DNA of 64,000 bases from Chrysemys picta bellii (taxonomy: Eukaryota > Chordata > Testudines > Emydidae): NCBI RefSeq assembly GCF_011386835.1, contig NW_027053014.1, positions 1 through 64,000 of the forward strand. The letters are read 5' to 3'. This document shows positions 32,718 through 45,505 of this stretch, piece by piece. The notes beneath the pieces were generated by a model. The model was not told the origin of the DNA. It made no database searches and worked only from the letters and a program-made list of their open reading frames with translations. How positions within the stretch are numbered: the stretch's first letter is position 1; each line of letters opens with the position of its first letter. The translations under genes and the position numbers were made by a program.

Positions 32718-35700
32718 CTAATAACTTGAGCTGTGGTTTGGAGGTGGAACAGCTGTCAAGGGCACTGAGGGGGAGATAGCAGGAGCTCATCCTTCAAGGA
32801 GGGGGGTTGGCACTGGAGGTTACTAGAAAGGACAAGAAGACTCCATTCTGGGGTTCAGGAGGTGAATTTATCCCTCAGTGGTGGGCAGGTGCTGGGTGGA
32901 AGTAGTGCTGGTTCCAGGTGCCCTTAATTCCCGCTGATTCCTCGGGGCGTTTGAGTCTCTGACAGGTTCTCGTTCCCTTGCAGCAGGAGGACGTCACGGC
33001 CAAAAGTGATGCACCAGCTCCGCATCATCCGGCACTTGCGCCAGATTCCTGAGACACTGCAGGGGCTGTGCCTCTGAGGCCATCAGCAACTCCCGCTCCC
33101 TGCTGCAGGTACTGCTCTGGCTCACTGTAAATGGGGAGCTAGTGGAAGGGGAAATGGAGCCCCCTGGCCCTCACTAAAAGGGAAAGTGGTGGATTCTCCA
33201 TCTCTTGATGTCATTGAAGGAAGACTAGATGCCTTTCTGCAATGTGTGTGCCCAAAAAGTAACTATTGTACTATACAGCAAGCCTATGGTTTTCAAGGGG
33301 TTAGATGAGATGCTCTAAAGGTCTCTTCTGACCATAAAGTCCCCTAATTTTGGAAACACTGAGTGTAGCATTGGGAGCAGCCTCTGATGTTTTACCGTCT
33401 AGCCGGCTTGCTTCCTAGAATGAACAGGCATTGAGTGGGGTGATCCACAGAGAGTAGCTGAAACCTTCAAAGTGTCAGGCCAGTAGCAGGACATTAGCAC
33501 TTCCGGGGAAGGGTGGGTGTGGCAGTGATATCACAAAGGCCTTATCCTGTACCTCAGCCTATGGGTCAAAGGTGTTAGGGAGGTGGTTACCTGAGAGAGA
33601 GATGCTGACATCAGCCAGGCAGGACAGGAGCGCAGGACCAGGGAAACCTCAGAGACCCCTTTGGCTTTGCTTTAGCAAGTCTCCTTCTCGAGGTCTCCCT
33701 TTTTAGGACTCAGAGAGTATTAGGGTTCAAGTATGTGAGTGCGAGGAGGAACCTCTTTCGAGTTTCTCCTTTTATTGATTTTACTAGAAAACAGACGTGC
33801 CTGTTGAGAAGGTAAGAACCTTGGAGAGGTTTTTAACCTGCTCAGTCTGCAGTCTGATCCATCTGGTGCCAGCTGAATTCTAGGCATGGAAAACACTAGT
33901 TCAAGGTGGCAGAATTTTATAGCCCACCTGGGATTTTGTGCCGTAGAATCACTGGGGACATTAGGGTTTGTCCTTTTCATTTTACCTTTTCCTCCATCCC
34001 TCCTTGCTTTCTCTTGTTCCCCTCCCACCACCAGGAGTGGTGTGTGTGTTTGTGTGTGTTGCTGGGGGTGCTCTTCACCTCCCCTTGTGGGAAGTTGACA
34101 CTGCAAGGGCTGTGCCTCTGTGGACATCAGCAGCTCCCACTCCCTGCTGCAGGTACTGCTCTGGCTCACTGTAAATGGGGTGCTAGTGGAAGGGGAAATG
34201 GAACCCCCTGGCACTCACTAAAAGGGAAAGTGGTGGATTCTCCATCTCTTGATGTCATTGAATGAAGACTAGATGCCTTTCTGGAATGTGTGTGCCCAAA
34301 GAGTAACTATTGTACTATACAGGAAGCCTATGATATGCAGGGGCTTAGATTAGATGCTCTAAAGGTCTCTTGTGGCCATAAAGTCTACTAATTTTGGAAA
34401 CACTGAGTGTAGCATTGGGAGCAGCCTCTGATGTTTTACTGTCTAGCCCACTTGCTTCCTAGAATGAAGACGCATTGAGTGGGGTGATCCACAGAGAGTA
34501 GCTCAAACCTTCATAGTGTCAGGCCAGCAGCAGGACACTAGCACTTAAGGGTTTGATTGGTGGCAGTGATATCACAAAGGTCTTTTGCAGGACCTCAGCA
34601 TATTGGTCAAAGGTGTTAGGGAGGTGGTAACCTCAGAGAGAGATGCTGCCATCAGCGAGGCAGGACAGGGGCGCATGGCCAGGGAAACCTCAGAGACCCC
34701 TGTGGCTTTGCTTCAGCAAGTCTCCTTCTCGAGGTTTCTCTTGAGGACTGAGAGAGTATTAGGATTCACGTATTTGAGTGAGAGCAGGAGCCTCTTTCGA
34801 GTTGTCTCCTTTCCTTTTACTGATTTTACTAGAAAACAGACATCCCTGTTTAGAAAGTAAGAGCCTCCAAGAGGTTTTGGAACCTGCTCAGTCTGATCCA
34901 TCTGGTGCCAGCTGAATTCTAGGCATGGAAAACACTAGTTCAAGGTGGCAGAATTTTAATCCCTCCCTGTCATTTTGTCTGGTAGAATCACTGGGGACAT
35001 TAAGGTTTGTCCTTTTCGTTTTACCTTTTCCTCCATCCCTCCTTCCTTTCTCTTCATCGCTTACTTCTTTTGTCCTTTCTCTTGTTCCCCTCCCACCACC
35101 AGGAGTGGTATATGTGTGTGTGTGTGTGTGTGTGTGTTGCTGGGGGTGCTCTTCACCTCCCCTTGTTGGGAGTTGATCCAAAACTGTATGGTTGAAATAG
35201 TGCTTGGACTCCACTGACACTAGATGCTGCCATCGTGTGGTTTAGCATTAGTGTCTGGGATGACTTGGGGCAAGATCTCAACCTCCCCGCAACCCACTTC
35301 ACTGCTGCCAGAATCCCACCTGCCCCCCCTGCTAGAGCCGCCTCCCTGCCCAACCTGGGTGGGGGTGGAGAAGAGGGTTCTGATAACTTGAGCTGTGGTT
35401 TGGAGGTGGAACAGCTGTCAAGGGCACTGATGGGGAGGTAACAGGAGCTCACCCTACAAGGACGGGGGTTGGCACTGGAGATGCCTAGAAAGGAGAAGAC
35501 GACTCCATTCTGGGGTTCAGGAGGTGAATTCATCCCTCAGTGGTGGGCAGGTGCTGGGTGTAAATACTGCTGGTTCCAGGTGTCCTTAATTGCCCCTGAT
35601 TCCTCGGGGCATTTGAGTCTCTGACAGGTTCTCGTTCCCTTGCAGGAGGAGGACGTCACGGCCAAAGGGATGCACCAGCTCCGCATCATCCGGCACTTAC

Positions 35701-37704
35701 GCCATGTGCCTGAGACACTGCAGGGGCTGCGCCTCTGAGGCCTTCAGCAACTCCCGCTCTCTGCTGCAGGTACTGCTCTGTCTCCCTGTAAATGGCGAGC
35801 TAGTGGAAGGGGAAATGGAGCCCCCTGGCACATACTAAAAGGGAAAGTGGTGGATTCTCCAACTCTTGATGTCATTGATTGAAGACTAGATGACTTTCTG
35901 GAATGTGTGTGCCCAAAAAGTAACTATTCTACTATACTGGAAGCCTATGATATGGAGGGGGTTAGATGAGATGCTGTAAAGGTCTCTTCTGGCCAGAAAG
36001 TCTCCTACTTTTGGAAACACTGAGTGTAGTATTGGGAGCAGCCTCTGATGTTTTACTGTCTAGCTAGCTTGCTTCCTAGAATGAAGACGAATTTTGTGGT
36101 GTGATCCACAGAGCGTAGCTCAAACCTTCAAAGTGTCAGGCCAGCAGCAGGACATGAGCACTTTAGGGTTTGGTTGGGTGTGGCAGTGATATCACAAAGG
36201 CTTTTTCAAGGACCTCAGCGTACTGGTCAAAGGTGTTAGGGAGGTGGTGACCTCAGAGAGAGATGCTGTCTTCAGCCAGGGAGGACAGGGGCTTACGACC
36301 AGGGAAACCTCAGAGACCCCTGTGGCTTTGCTTCAGCAAGTCTCCTTCTCGAGGTTTCTTTTTGAGGACTGAGAGAGTGTTAGGGTTGACGTATGTGAGT
36401 GCGAGCAGGAGCCTCTTTCGAGTTTTCTCCTTTCCTTTTACTGATTTTACTTGAAAATTAGAAGGTAAGAGCCTCCAAGAGGTTTTGGAACCTGCTCAGT
36501 CTGATCCATCTGGTGCCAGCTGAATTCTCGGCATGGAAAACAGTAGTTTAAGGTGGCAGAATTTTCTTCCCTCCCTGGAATTTTGTCCCGTGGAATCACT
36601 GGGGACACTAGGGTTTGTCCTTTTCGTTTTACCTTTTCCTCCATCCCTCCTTCCTTTCTCTTCATCTCTTACTTCTTTTGTCCTTTCTCTTGTTCCCCTC
36701 CCACCTCCAGGAGTGGTGTGTGTGTTGCTGGGGGTGCTCTTCACCTCCCCTTGTGGGAAGTTGATCCAAATCTGTCGGGTTCAAATAGTGCTTGGACTCC
36801 ACTGACACTAGATGCTGCCATCCTGTGGCTTAGCATTAGTGTCTGGGACAACTTGGGGCAAGATCTCAACTTCCCCGCAACCCACTTCACTGCTGGCAGA
36901 ATCGCTCCTGCCCCCCCTGCTAGGGCCGCCTCCCTGCGCAACCTGGGTTGGGGTGGAGAAGAGGGTTCTGATAACTTGAGCTGTGGTTTGGAGGTAGAAC
37001 AGCTGTCAAGGGTACTGAGGGGGAGGTAGCAGGAGCTCACCCTACAAGGTGGTGGGTTGGCACTGGAGGTTACTAGAAAGGACAAGAAGACTCCATTCTG
37101 GGGTTCAGGAGGTGAATTCATCCCTCAGTGGTGGGCAGGTAGTCAGTTTAAATACTGCTGGTTCCAGGTGCCCTTAATTCCCCCTGATTCCTCGGGGCGT
37201 TTGAGTCTCTGACAGGTTCTCGTTCCCTTGCAGGAGGAGGACGTCACGGCCAAAGTGATGCACCCGCATCATCCGGCACTTGCGCCAGGTGCCTGAGACA
37301 CTGCAGGGGCTGCGCCTCTGAGGCCTTCAGCAACTCCCGCTCTCTGCTGCAGGTACTGCTCTGTCTCCCTGTAAATGGCGAGCTAGTGGAAGGCGAAATG
37401 GAGCCCCCTGGCACTCACTAAAAGGGAAAGTGGTGGATTCTCCATCTCTCGATGTCATTGAATGAAGACTAGATGCCTTTCTGGAATGTGTGTGCCCAAA
37501 AAGTAACTATTGTACTATACAGGAGGCCTATGATATGCAGGGGCTTAGATGAGATGCTCTAAAGGTCTCTTGTGGCCATAAAGTCTACAAATTTTGGAAA
37601 CACTGAGTGTAGTATTGGGAGCAGCCTCTGATGTTTTACTGTCTAGCCGGCTTGCTTCCTAGAATGAAGACGCATTGAGTGGGGTGATCCACAGAGAGTA
37701 CCTG
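32718..37704 (+). pseudogene. Array units between CR1 'c' copy 1 and LTR 4
   Basis: Exon B is at 32984-33108, 35646-35769 and 37234-37352 (the last with the 5 bp deletion). Exon 1 is at 33550-33811 (acceptor lost), 34591-34856 and 36211-36464 (CAAG acceptor, short deletion before the donor). Exon 3 begins near 34033 (fused at about 34099 to exon B, short-unit type), 35104 and 36711. The section 32718-34340 is nearly identical to 42404-44025, and 35570-37704 to 51180-53320. Confidence 0.7.
34591..34856 (+). pseudogene. Pseudo-exon 1 copy open from acceptor to donor
   Basis: The acceptor TCTTTTGCAG precedes it and GTAAGAG follows. The frame is open throughout: DLSILVKGVREVVTSERDA ... ETPVALLQQVSFSRFLLRTE ... 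SLFRVVSFPFTDFTRKQTS. The frame is joined by loss of one base in GAGGTTTCTCTTGAGG relative to GAGGTCTCTCTTTGAGG. This is a different change from the one that opens the copies at 15601 and 54265. Peptide periodicity suggests a HEAT-type helix pair of a maestro-like protein. No coherent downstream exon supports expression. Confidence 0.45.
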
Positions 37705-38554
37705 TGTCAAGGCTGTATCCCCACTTTGAAGTTTAGGGTACAAATGTAGGGGCCTGCATGAAAACTTCTAAGCTTAACCACCATCCCAAGGCTAATTTCC
37801 TCCCCTGGGTAGCCTTGAGAAACCTTTCAGCAATTCCCTGGTGAATACAGATCCAAACCCCTTGGATCTTAAAACAAGGAGAAATAAACCATCCTCCCTC
37901 CTTCCTCCCACCAACTTCTGGTGAATACAGATCCAACCCCCTTGGATCTAAAAGAAGGAGAAATTAACCATTCCCCTCCTTCCTCCCACCAACTCCTGGT
38001 GAATCAAGATCCAAACTCCTTGGATCTTAAAACAAGGAAAAATCAATCCGGTTCTTAAAAATAAGGCTTTTAATTAAAGAAAAAGGTAAAAATCATCTCT
38101 GTAAAATCAGTATGGAAATTAACCTTACAGGGTAATCAAACTTAAAGAGCTCAGAGGACTCCCCTCTAGTCTTAGGTTCAAAGTACAGCAAACAAAGATA
38201 AACACTCTAGTAAAAGGTACATTTACAAGTTGAGAAAACAAAGGAAAACTAACACGCCTTGTTTGAAATAGGAGAGACTTGTTTAGAAAGATGTGGAGAA
38301 CCTGGATTGATGTCTGGTCCCTCTCAGTCCCGAGGGCGAACACCCACACAAACAAAGAACACAAACAAAAGCCTTCCCCTCCCCAAGATTTGAAAGTATC
38401 TTGTCCCCTTATTGGTCCTTTAGGTCAGATGCCAGCCAGGTTACCTGAGCTTCTTAACCCTTTAGAGGGAAAAGGATTTTGGAGTCTCTGGCCAGGAGGA
38501 TTTTATAGTACTGTACACAGGACAGCTGTTACCCTTCCCTTTATAGTTATGACA
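37705..38554. mobile_element. LTR-like element 4
   Basis: This 850 bp TGTCA...TGACA element has three internal ~75 bp repeats, where elements 2 and 3 have two. It has the same host site and ACCTG/ACCTC flanks. Confidence 0.75.
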
Positions 38555-39352
38555 ACCTCAAACCTTCAAAGTGTCAGGCCAGCAGCAGGACATTAGCACT
38601 TGAGGGTTTGGTTGGGTGTGGCAGTGACATCACAAAGGCCTTTTGCAGGATGTCAGCTTATTGGTCAAATGTGTTAGGGAGGTGGTGACCTCAGAGAGAG
38701 ATGCTGACATCAGCCTGGCAGGACGGGAGCACAGGGCCAGGGAAACCTCAGAGACCCCTGTGGCTTTGCTTCAGCAAGTCTCCTTCTCGGGGTCTTTCTT
38801 TGAGGACTGAGAGAGTATTAGGGTTCACGTACGTGAGTGCGTGCAGGAGTCTCTTTCGAGTTTTCTCCTTTCCTTTTACTGATTTTACTAGAAAACAGAC
38901 GTCCCTGTTTAGAAGGTAAGAGCCTCCAAGAGGTTTTGGCAGCTGCTCAGTCTGATCCACGTGGTGCCAGCTGAATTCTAGGCATGGAAAACAGTAGTTT
39001 AAGATGGCAGAATTTTATTCCATCCCTTGGATTTTGTGCCGTAGAATCACTGGGGACATTAGGGTTTGTCCTTTTTGTTTTACCTTTTCCTCCATCCCTC
39101 CTTCCTTTCTCCTCATCTCTTACTTCTTTTGTCCTTTCTCCTGTTCCTCGAAAACTGTGGGGTTGAAATAGTGTTTGGACTCCACTGACACTAGATGCTG
39201 CCATCCTGTGGCTTAGCATTAGTGTCTGGGATGACTTGGGTCAAGATCTCAACTTCCCCGCAACCCACTTCACTGCTGCCAGAATCCCTCCTGCCCCACC
39301 TGCTAGAGCCGCCTCCTGGCCAACCTGGGTGGGGGTGGAGAACAGTGTTTTT
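38555..39352 (+). pseudogene. Array unit with a deleted exon 3
   Basis: Exon 1 is at 38649-38915. In the intron, CTCCTGTTCC (about 39148) is joined directly to TCGAAAACTGTGG, so the CCACCACCAG acceptor, the GT run and the first part of exon 3 are missing. The sisters at 23.9 and 54.2 kb retain them, so this deletion is private. The tail ends at the CR1 junction AACAGTGTTTTTTT. Confidence 0.7.
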
Positions 39353-42300
39353 TTCATACATTCATAGATTATCGGACTGGAAGGGACCTCGAGAGGTCAT
39401 CGAGTCCAGTCCCCTGCCCGCCTGGCAGGACCAAATACCATCTAGACCATCCCTGATAGACATTTATCTAACCTACTCTTAAATATCTCAAGAGATGGAG
39501 ATTCCACAACCTCCCTCGGCAATTTATTCCAGTGTTTAACCACCCTGACAGTTAGGAACTTTTTCCTAATGTCCAACCTAGACCTCCCTTGCTGCACTTT
39601 AAACCCATTGCTTCTGGTTCTATCCTTAGAGGCTAAGGTGAACAAGTTTTCTCCCTCCTCCTTATGACACCCTTTTAAATACCTGAAAACTGCTATCATG
39701 TCTCCTCTCCGTCTTCTCTTTTCCAAACTAAACAAAGCCAATTCTTTCAGCCTTCCTTCATAGGTCATGTTCTCAAGACCTTTAATCATTCTTGTTGCTC
39801 TTCTCTGGACCCTTTCCAATTTCTCCACATCTTTTTTAAAATGCGGTGCCCAGAACTGGACACAATACTCCAGCTGAGGCCTAACCAGAGCAGAGTAGAG
39901 CGGAAGAATGACTTCTCGTGTCTTGCTCACAACACACCTGTTAATACATCCCAGAATCAGGTTTGCTTTTTTTGCAACAGCATCACACTGTTGACTCATA
40001 TTTAGCTTGTGGTCCACTATAACCCCTAGATCCCTTTCTGCCGTACTCCTTCCTAGACAGTCTCTTCCCATTCTGTATGTGTGAAACTGATTGTTCCTTC
40101 CTAAGTGGAGCAATTTGCATTTGTCTTTGTTAAACTTCATCCTGTTTAACTCAGACCATTTCTCCAATTTGTCCAGATCATTTTGAATTATGACCCTGTC
40201 CTCCAAAGCAGTTGCAATCCCTCCCAGTTTGGTATCATCCGCAAACTTAATAAGCGTACTTTCTATGCCAATATCTAAGTCGTTGATGAAGATATTGAAC
40301 AGCGCCGGTCCCAAAACAGACCCCTGCGATACCCCACTCGTTATGCCTTTCCAGCAGGATTGGGAACTCTTAATAACAACTCTCTGAGTACGGTTATCCA
40401 GCCAGTTATGCACCCACCTTATAGTAGCCCCATCTAAATTGTATTTGCCTAGTTTATCAATAAAAATATCATGCGAGACCGTATCAAATGCCTTACTAAG
40501 GTCTAGGTATACCACATCCACAGCCTCACCCTTATCCACAAGGCTCGTTATCCTATCAAAGAAAGCTATCAGATTGGTTTGACATGATTTGTTCTTCACA
40601 AATCCATGCTGGCTGTTCCCTATCACCTTACCACCTTCCAAGTGTTTGCAGATGATTTCCTTAATTACTTGCTCCATTATCTTCCCTGGCACAGAAGTTA
40701 AACTCACTGGGGTCTGTAGTTTCCTGGGTTGTTTTTATTTCCCTTTTTATAGATGGGCACTATATTTGCCCTTTTCCAGTCTTCTGGAATCTCTCCCGTC
40801 TCCCATGATTTTCCAAAGATAATAGCTAGAGGCTCAGATACCTCCTCTATTAGCTCCTTGAGTATTCTAGGATGCATTTCATCAGGCCCGGGTGACTTGC
40901 AGGCATCTAACTTTTCTAAGTGATTTTTAACTTGTTCTTTTTTTATTTTATCTGCTAAACCTACCCCCTTCCCATTAGCATTCACTATGTTAGGCATTCC
41001 TTCAGACTTCTCGGTGAAGACCGAAACAAAGAAGTCATTAAGCATCTCCGCCATTTCCAAGTTTCCTGTTACTGTTTCTCCCTCTTCACTAAGCAGTGGG
41101 CCTACCCTGTCTTTGGTCTTCCTCTTGCTTCTAATGTATTGATAAAAAGTCTTCTTGTTTCCCTTTATTCCCGTAGCTAGTTTGAGCTCATTTTGTGCCT
41201 TTGCCTTTCTAATCTTGCCCCGTCATTCCTGTGTTGTTTGCCTATATTCATCCTTTGTAATCTGTCCCAGTTTCCATTTTTTATATGACTCCTTTTTATT
41301 TTTTAGATCATGCAAGATCTCATGGTTAAGCCAAGGTGGTCTTTTGCCACATTTTCTATCTTTCCGAACCAGCGGAATAGCTTGCTTTTGGGCCCTTAAT
41401 AGTGTCCCTTTGAAAAACTGCCAACTCTCCTCAGTTGTTTTTCCCCTCAGTCTTGATTCCCATGGGACCTTACCTATCAGCTCTCTGGGCTTACCAAAAT
41501 CTGCCTTCCTGAAATCCATTGTCTCTATTTTGCTGTTCTCCCTTCTACCCTTCCTTAGAATTGCAAACTCTATGATTTCATGATCACTTTCACCCAGGCT
41601 GCCTTCTACTTTCAAATTCTCAACGAGTTCCTCCCTATTTGTTAAAATCAAGTCTAGAACAGCTTCCCCCCAGTAGCTTTTTCAACCTTCTGAAATAAAA
41701 AGTTGTCTCCAATGCAGTCCAGGAATTTGTTGGATAGTCTGTGCCCCGCTGTGTTATTTTCCCAACATATAGCCGGATAGTTGAAGTCCCCCATCACCAC
41801 CAAATCTTGGGCTTTGGATGATTTTGTTAGTTGCTTAAAAAAAGCCTCATCCACCTCTTCCACCTGGTTAGGTGGCCTGTAGTAGACTCCTAGCATGACA
41901 TCTCCCTTGTTTTTTACCCCTTTTAGCCTAACCCAGAGACTCTCAACACTTCCGTCTCCTATGTCCATCTCTACCTCAGTCCAAGTGTGTACATTTTTAA
42001 TATACAAGGCAACACCTCCTCCCTTTTTCCCCTGTCTATCCTTCCTGAGCAAGCTGTACCCATCCACACCAACATTCCAATCATGTGTATTATCCCACCA
42101 AGTTTCAGTAATGCCAACAATGTCATAGTTGTATTTATTTATTAGCACTTCCAGTTCTTCCTGCTTATTCCCCATACTTCTCGCATTTGTATATAGACAT
42201 CTAAGATACTGGTTTGATCTTTCCTCCCAGTTTTGTCCTGACCCTCCTTTCCCTCTGACACTATAGCCCACACTCCCTCTCGTTTTTGACCCATCTCCCC

Positions 42301-42403
42301 GGTCTCCATGTTCCCCACTTACCTGTGGGCTTTGCTCACCTGTCCCCGTCGAACCTAGTTTAAAGCCCTCCTCACTAGGTTAGCCAGTCTGTGTCCAAAG
42401 GTA
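39353..42403 (-). mobile_element. CR1 'c' copy 2, minus strand, uninterrupted 3' tail
   Basis: The same CR1 and the same host junctions as copy 1, but continuous: GGCAGGACCAAATACCATCTAGACCATCCCTGATAG bridges the point that is split by CR1 'a' in copy 1. It is therefore the empty site for CR1 'a'. It keeps 9 bp (TAGACCATC, between two CCATC repeats) that copies 1 and 3 have lost. Confidence 0.92.
39442..42271 (-). pseudogene. CR1 'c' ORF2, copy 2: frameshifts plus private lesion
   Basis: The endonuclease frame is 42271-41654. The shared C-run frameshift is at 41666-41671. The next frame (from 41651) is interrupted near 41,222 by a swapped base order (CCCCGTCATTCC against CCCCTGCATTCC), creating a stop after RQTTQE, and resumes from about 41060. 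The shared GG insertion is at 40709-40712. The RT frame is 40707-39442 with FADDTKLGG intact. Single substitutions such as YLDLSKAF (Phe to Leu) are private. Confidence 0.88.
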
Positions 42404-44997
42404 CTAATAACTTGAGCTGTGGTTTGGAGGTGGAACAGCTGTCAAGGGCACTGAGGGGGAGATAGCAGGAGCTCATCCTTCAAGGAGGGGGGTTGGCACT
42501 GGAGGTTACTAGAAAGGACAAGAAGACTCCATTCTGGGGTTCAGGAGGTGAATTTATCCCTCAGTGGTGGGCAGGTGCTGGGTGGAAGTAGTGCTGGTTC
42601 CAGGTGCCCTTAATTCCCGCTGATTCCTCGGGGCGTTTGAGTCTCTGACAGGTTCTCGTTCCCTTGCAGCAGGAGGACGTCACGGCCAAAAGTGATGCAC
42701 CAGCTCCGCATCATCCGGCACTTGCGCCAGATTCCTGAGACACTGCAGGGGCTGTGCCTCTGAGGCCATCAGCAACTCCCGCTCCCTGCTGCAGGTACTG
42801 CTCTGGCTCACTGTAAATGGGGAGCTAGTGGAAGGGGAAATGGAGCCCCCTGGCCCTCACTAAAAGGGAAAGTGGTGGATTCTCCATCTCTTGATGTCAT
42901 TGAAGGAAGACTAGATGCCTTTCTGCAATGTGTGTGCCCAAAAAGTAACTATTGTACTATACAGCAAGCCTATGGTTTTCAAGGGGTTAGATGAGATGCT
43001 CTAAAGGTCTCTTCTGACCATAAAGTCCCCTAATTTTGGAAACACTGAGTGTAGCATTGGGAGCAGCCTCTGATGTTTTACCGTCTAGCCGGCTTGCTTC
43101 CTAGAATGAACAGGCATTGAGTGGGGTGATCCACAGAGAGTAGCTGAAACCTTCAAAGTGTCAGGCCAGTAGCAGGACATTAGCACTTCCGGGGAAGGGT
43201 GGGTGTGGCAGTGATATCACAAAGGCCTTATCCTGTACCTCAGCCTATGGGTCAAAGGTGTTAGGGAGGTGGTTACCTGAGAGAGAGATGCTGACATCAG
43301 CCAGGCAGGACAGGAGCGCAGGACCAGGGAAACCTCAGAGACCCCTTTGGCTTTGCTTTAGCAAGTCTCCTTCTCGAGGTCTCCCTTTTTAGGACTCAGA
43401 GAGTATTAGGGTTCAAGTATGTGAGTGCGAGGAGGAACCTCTTTCGAGTTTCTCCTTTTATTGATTTTACTAGAAAACAGACGTGCCTGTTGAGAAGGTA
43501 AGAACCTTGGAGAGGTTTTTAACCTGCTCAGTCTGCAGTCTGATCCATCTGGTGCCAGCTGAATTCTAGGCATGGAAAACACTAGTTCAAGGTGGCAGAA
43601 TTTTATAGCCCACCTGGGATTTTGTGCCGTAGAATCACTGGGGACATTAGGGTTTGTCCTTTTCATTTTACCTTTTCCTCCATCCCTCCTTGCTTTCTCT
43701 TGTTCCCCTCCCACCACCAGGAGTGGTGTGTGTGTTTGTGTGTGTTGCTGGGGGTGCTCTTCACCTCCCCTTGTGGGAAGTTGACACTGCAAGGGCTGTG
43801 CCTCTGTGGACATCAGCAGCTCCCACTCCCTGCTGCAGGTACTGCTCTGGCTCACTGTAAATGGGGTGCTAGTGGAAGGGGAAATGGAACCCCCTGGCAC
43901 TCACTAAAAGGGAAAGTGGTGGATTCTCCATCTCTTGATGTCATTGAATGAAGACTAGATGCCTTTCTGAAATGTGTGTGCCCAAAGAGTAACTATTGTA
44001 CTATACAGGAAGCCTATGATATGCAGGGGGTTAGATGAGATGCTCTAAAGGTCTCTTGTGGCCATAAAGTCCCCTAAGTTTGGAAACACTGAGTGTAGCA
44101 TTGGGAGCAGCCTCTGATTTTTTACCGTCTAGCCGGCTTGCTTCCTAGAATGAGGACGCATTGAGTGGGGTGATCCACAGACCTTCAAAGTGTCAGGCCA
44201 GCAGCAGGACATTAGCACTTCAGAGGATGGGTGGGTGTGGCAGTGACATCACAAAGGCCTTTTGCAGGGCCTCAGCTTATTGGTCAAAGGTGGTGGGAAG
44301 GTTGTGACCTCAGAGAGAGATGCTGACATCAGCCAGGCAGGACAGGGGCGCAGGGCCAAGGAAAACTCAGAGACCCCTGTGGCTTTGCTTCAGCAAGTCT
44401 CCTTCTCGAGGTCTCTCTTTGAGAGAGTATTAGGGTTCACGTAGGTGTGTGCGAAGAGGAACCTCTTTCGCATTTTCTCCTTTCCTTTTACTGATTTTAC
44501 TAGAAAACAGACATCCCTGTTCAGAAGGTAAGAGCCTCGGAGAGGTTTGTAACCTGTTCAGTCTGATCCACCTAGTGCCAGCTGAATTCTAGGCATTGAA
44601 AACACTAGTTCAAGGTGGCAGAATTTTATTCCCTCCCTGGGATTTTGTCCCGTGGAATCACTGGGGATATTAGGGTTTGTCCTTTTTGTTTTACCTTTTC
44701 CTCCATCCCTCCTTCCTTTCTCTTCATCTCTTACTTCTTTTGTCCTTTCTCCTGTTCTCCTCCCACCACCAGTGGTGGTGTGTGTGTGTGTGTGTGTGTG
44801 TTGCTGGGGGTGCTCTTCACCTCCCCTTGTGGGAAGTTGATCAAAAACTGTGGGGTTGAAATAGTGCTTGGACTCCACTGACACTAGATGCTGCCATCCT
44901 GTGGCTTAGCATTAGTGTCTGGGATGACTTGGGGCAAGATCTCAACCTCCCCGCAACACACTTCACTTCTGGCAGAATCCGTCCTGCCCCCCCTGCT
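42404..44997 (+). pseudogene. Array units between CR1 'c' copy 2 and CR1 'd'
   Basis: Exon B is at 42670-42794. Exon 1 is at 43236-43497 (acceptor lost) and 44268-44527. Exon 3 at about 43719 is fused at 43785 to the back of an exon B (short unit). A normal exon 3 starts near 44775. The spacer of the last unit is missing a short piece (CCACAG joined to ACCTTCAAAG near 44181). The tail is cut at CCCCTGCT by CR1 'd'. Confidence 0.7.
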
Positions 44998-45505
44998 CAT
45001 AGACTCATAGACTCATAGACTTTAAGGTCAGAAGGGACCATTATGATCATCTGGTCTGACCCCCTGCATGCTGCAGGCCATAAAACCGTCCCTACCCCTT
45101 CCCTGGACTCTGCTGCTGAAGTCCCCAATCCTGTTACTAGTGACTTCAATCGGCAGAGACCCTCCTGCTAGAGATCCCTGCCCCATGCTGCGGAAGAAGG
45201 CGAAAAACTTCCAGAGGCTCAGCCAATCTGCCCTGGAGGAAAATTCCTTCCCGACCCCAAATATGGCTATCAGTAAGACCCCGAGCATATAGGCAAGAGT
45301 CTCCATCCTGATCCCTGTTAGCCATTATGCTATTTACCTACCATTGCTTGGTTTTCTTTACTACTATGTTTTACCATTAAACCATTCCCTCCATAAACTT
45401 ATCTAACTTAATCTTAAAACCAGACAGGTCCCTCGCCCCCACCGTTTCCCTCGGAATGCCATTCCAATATTTCACCCCTCTGATGGTCAGAAACCTTCGT
45501 CTAAT

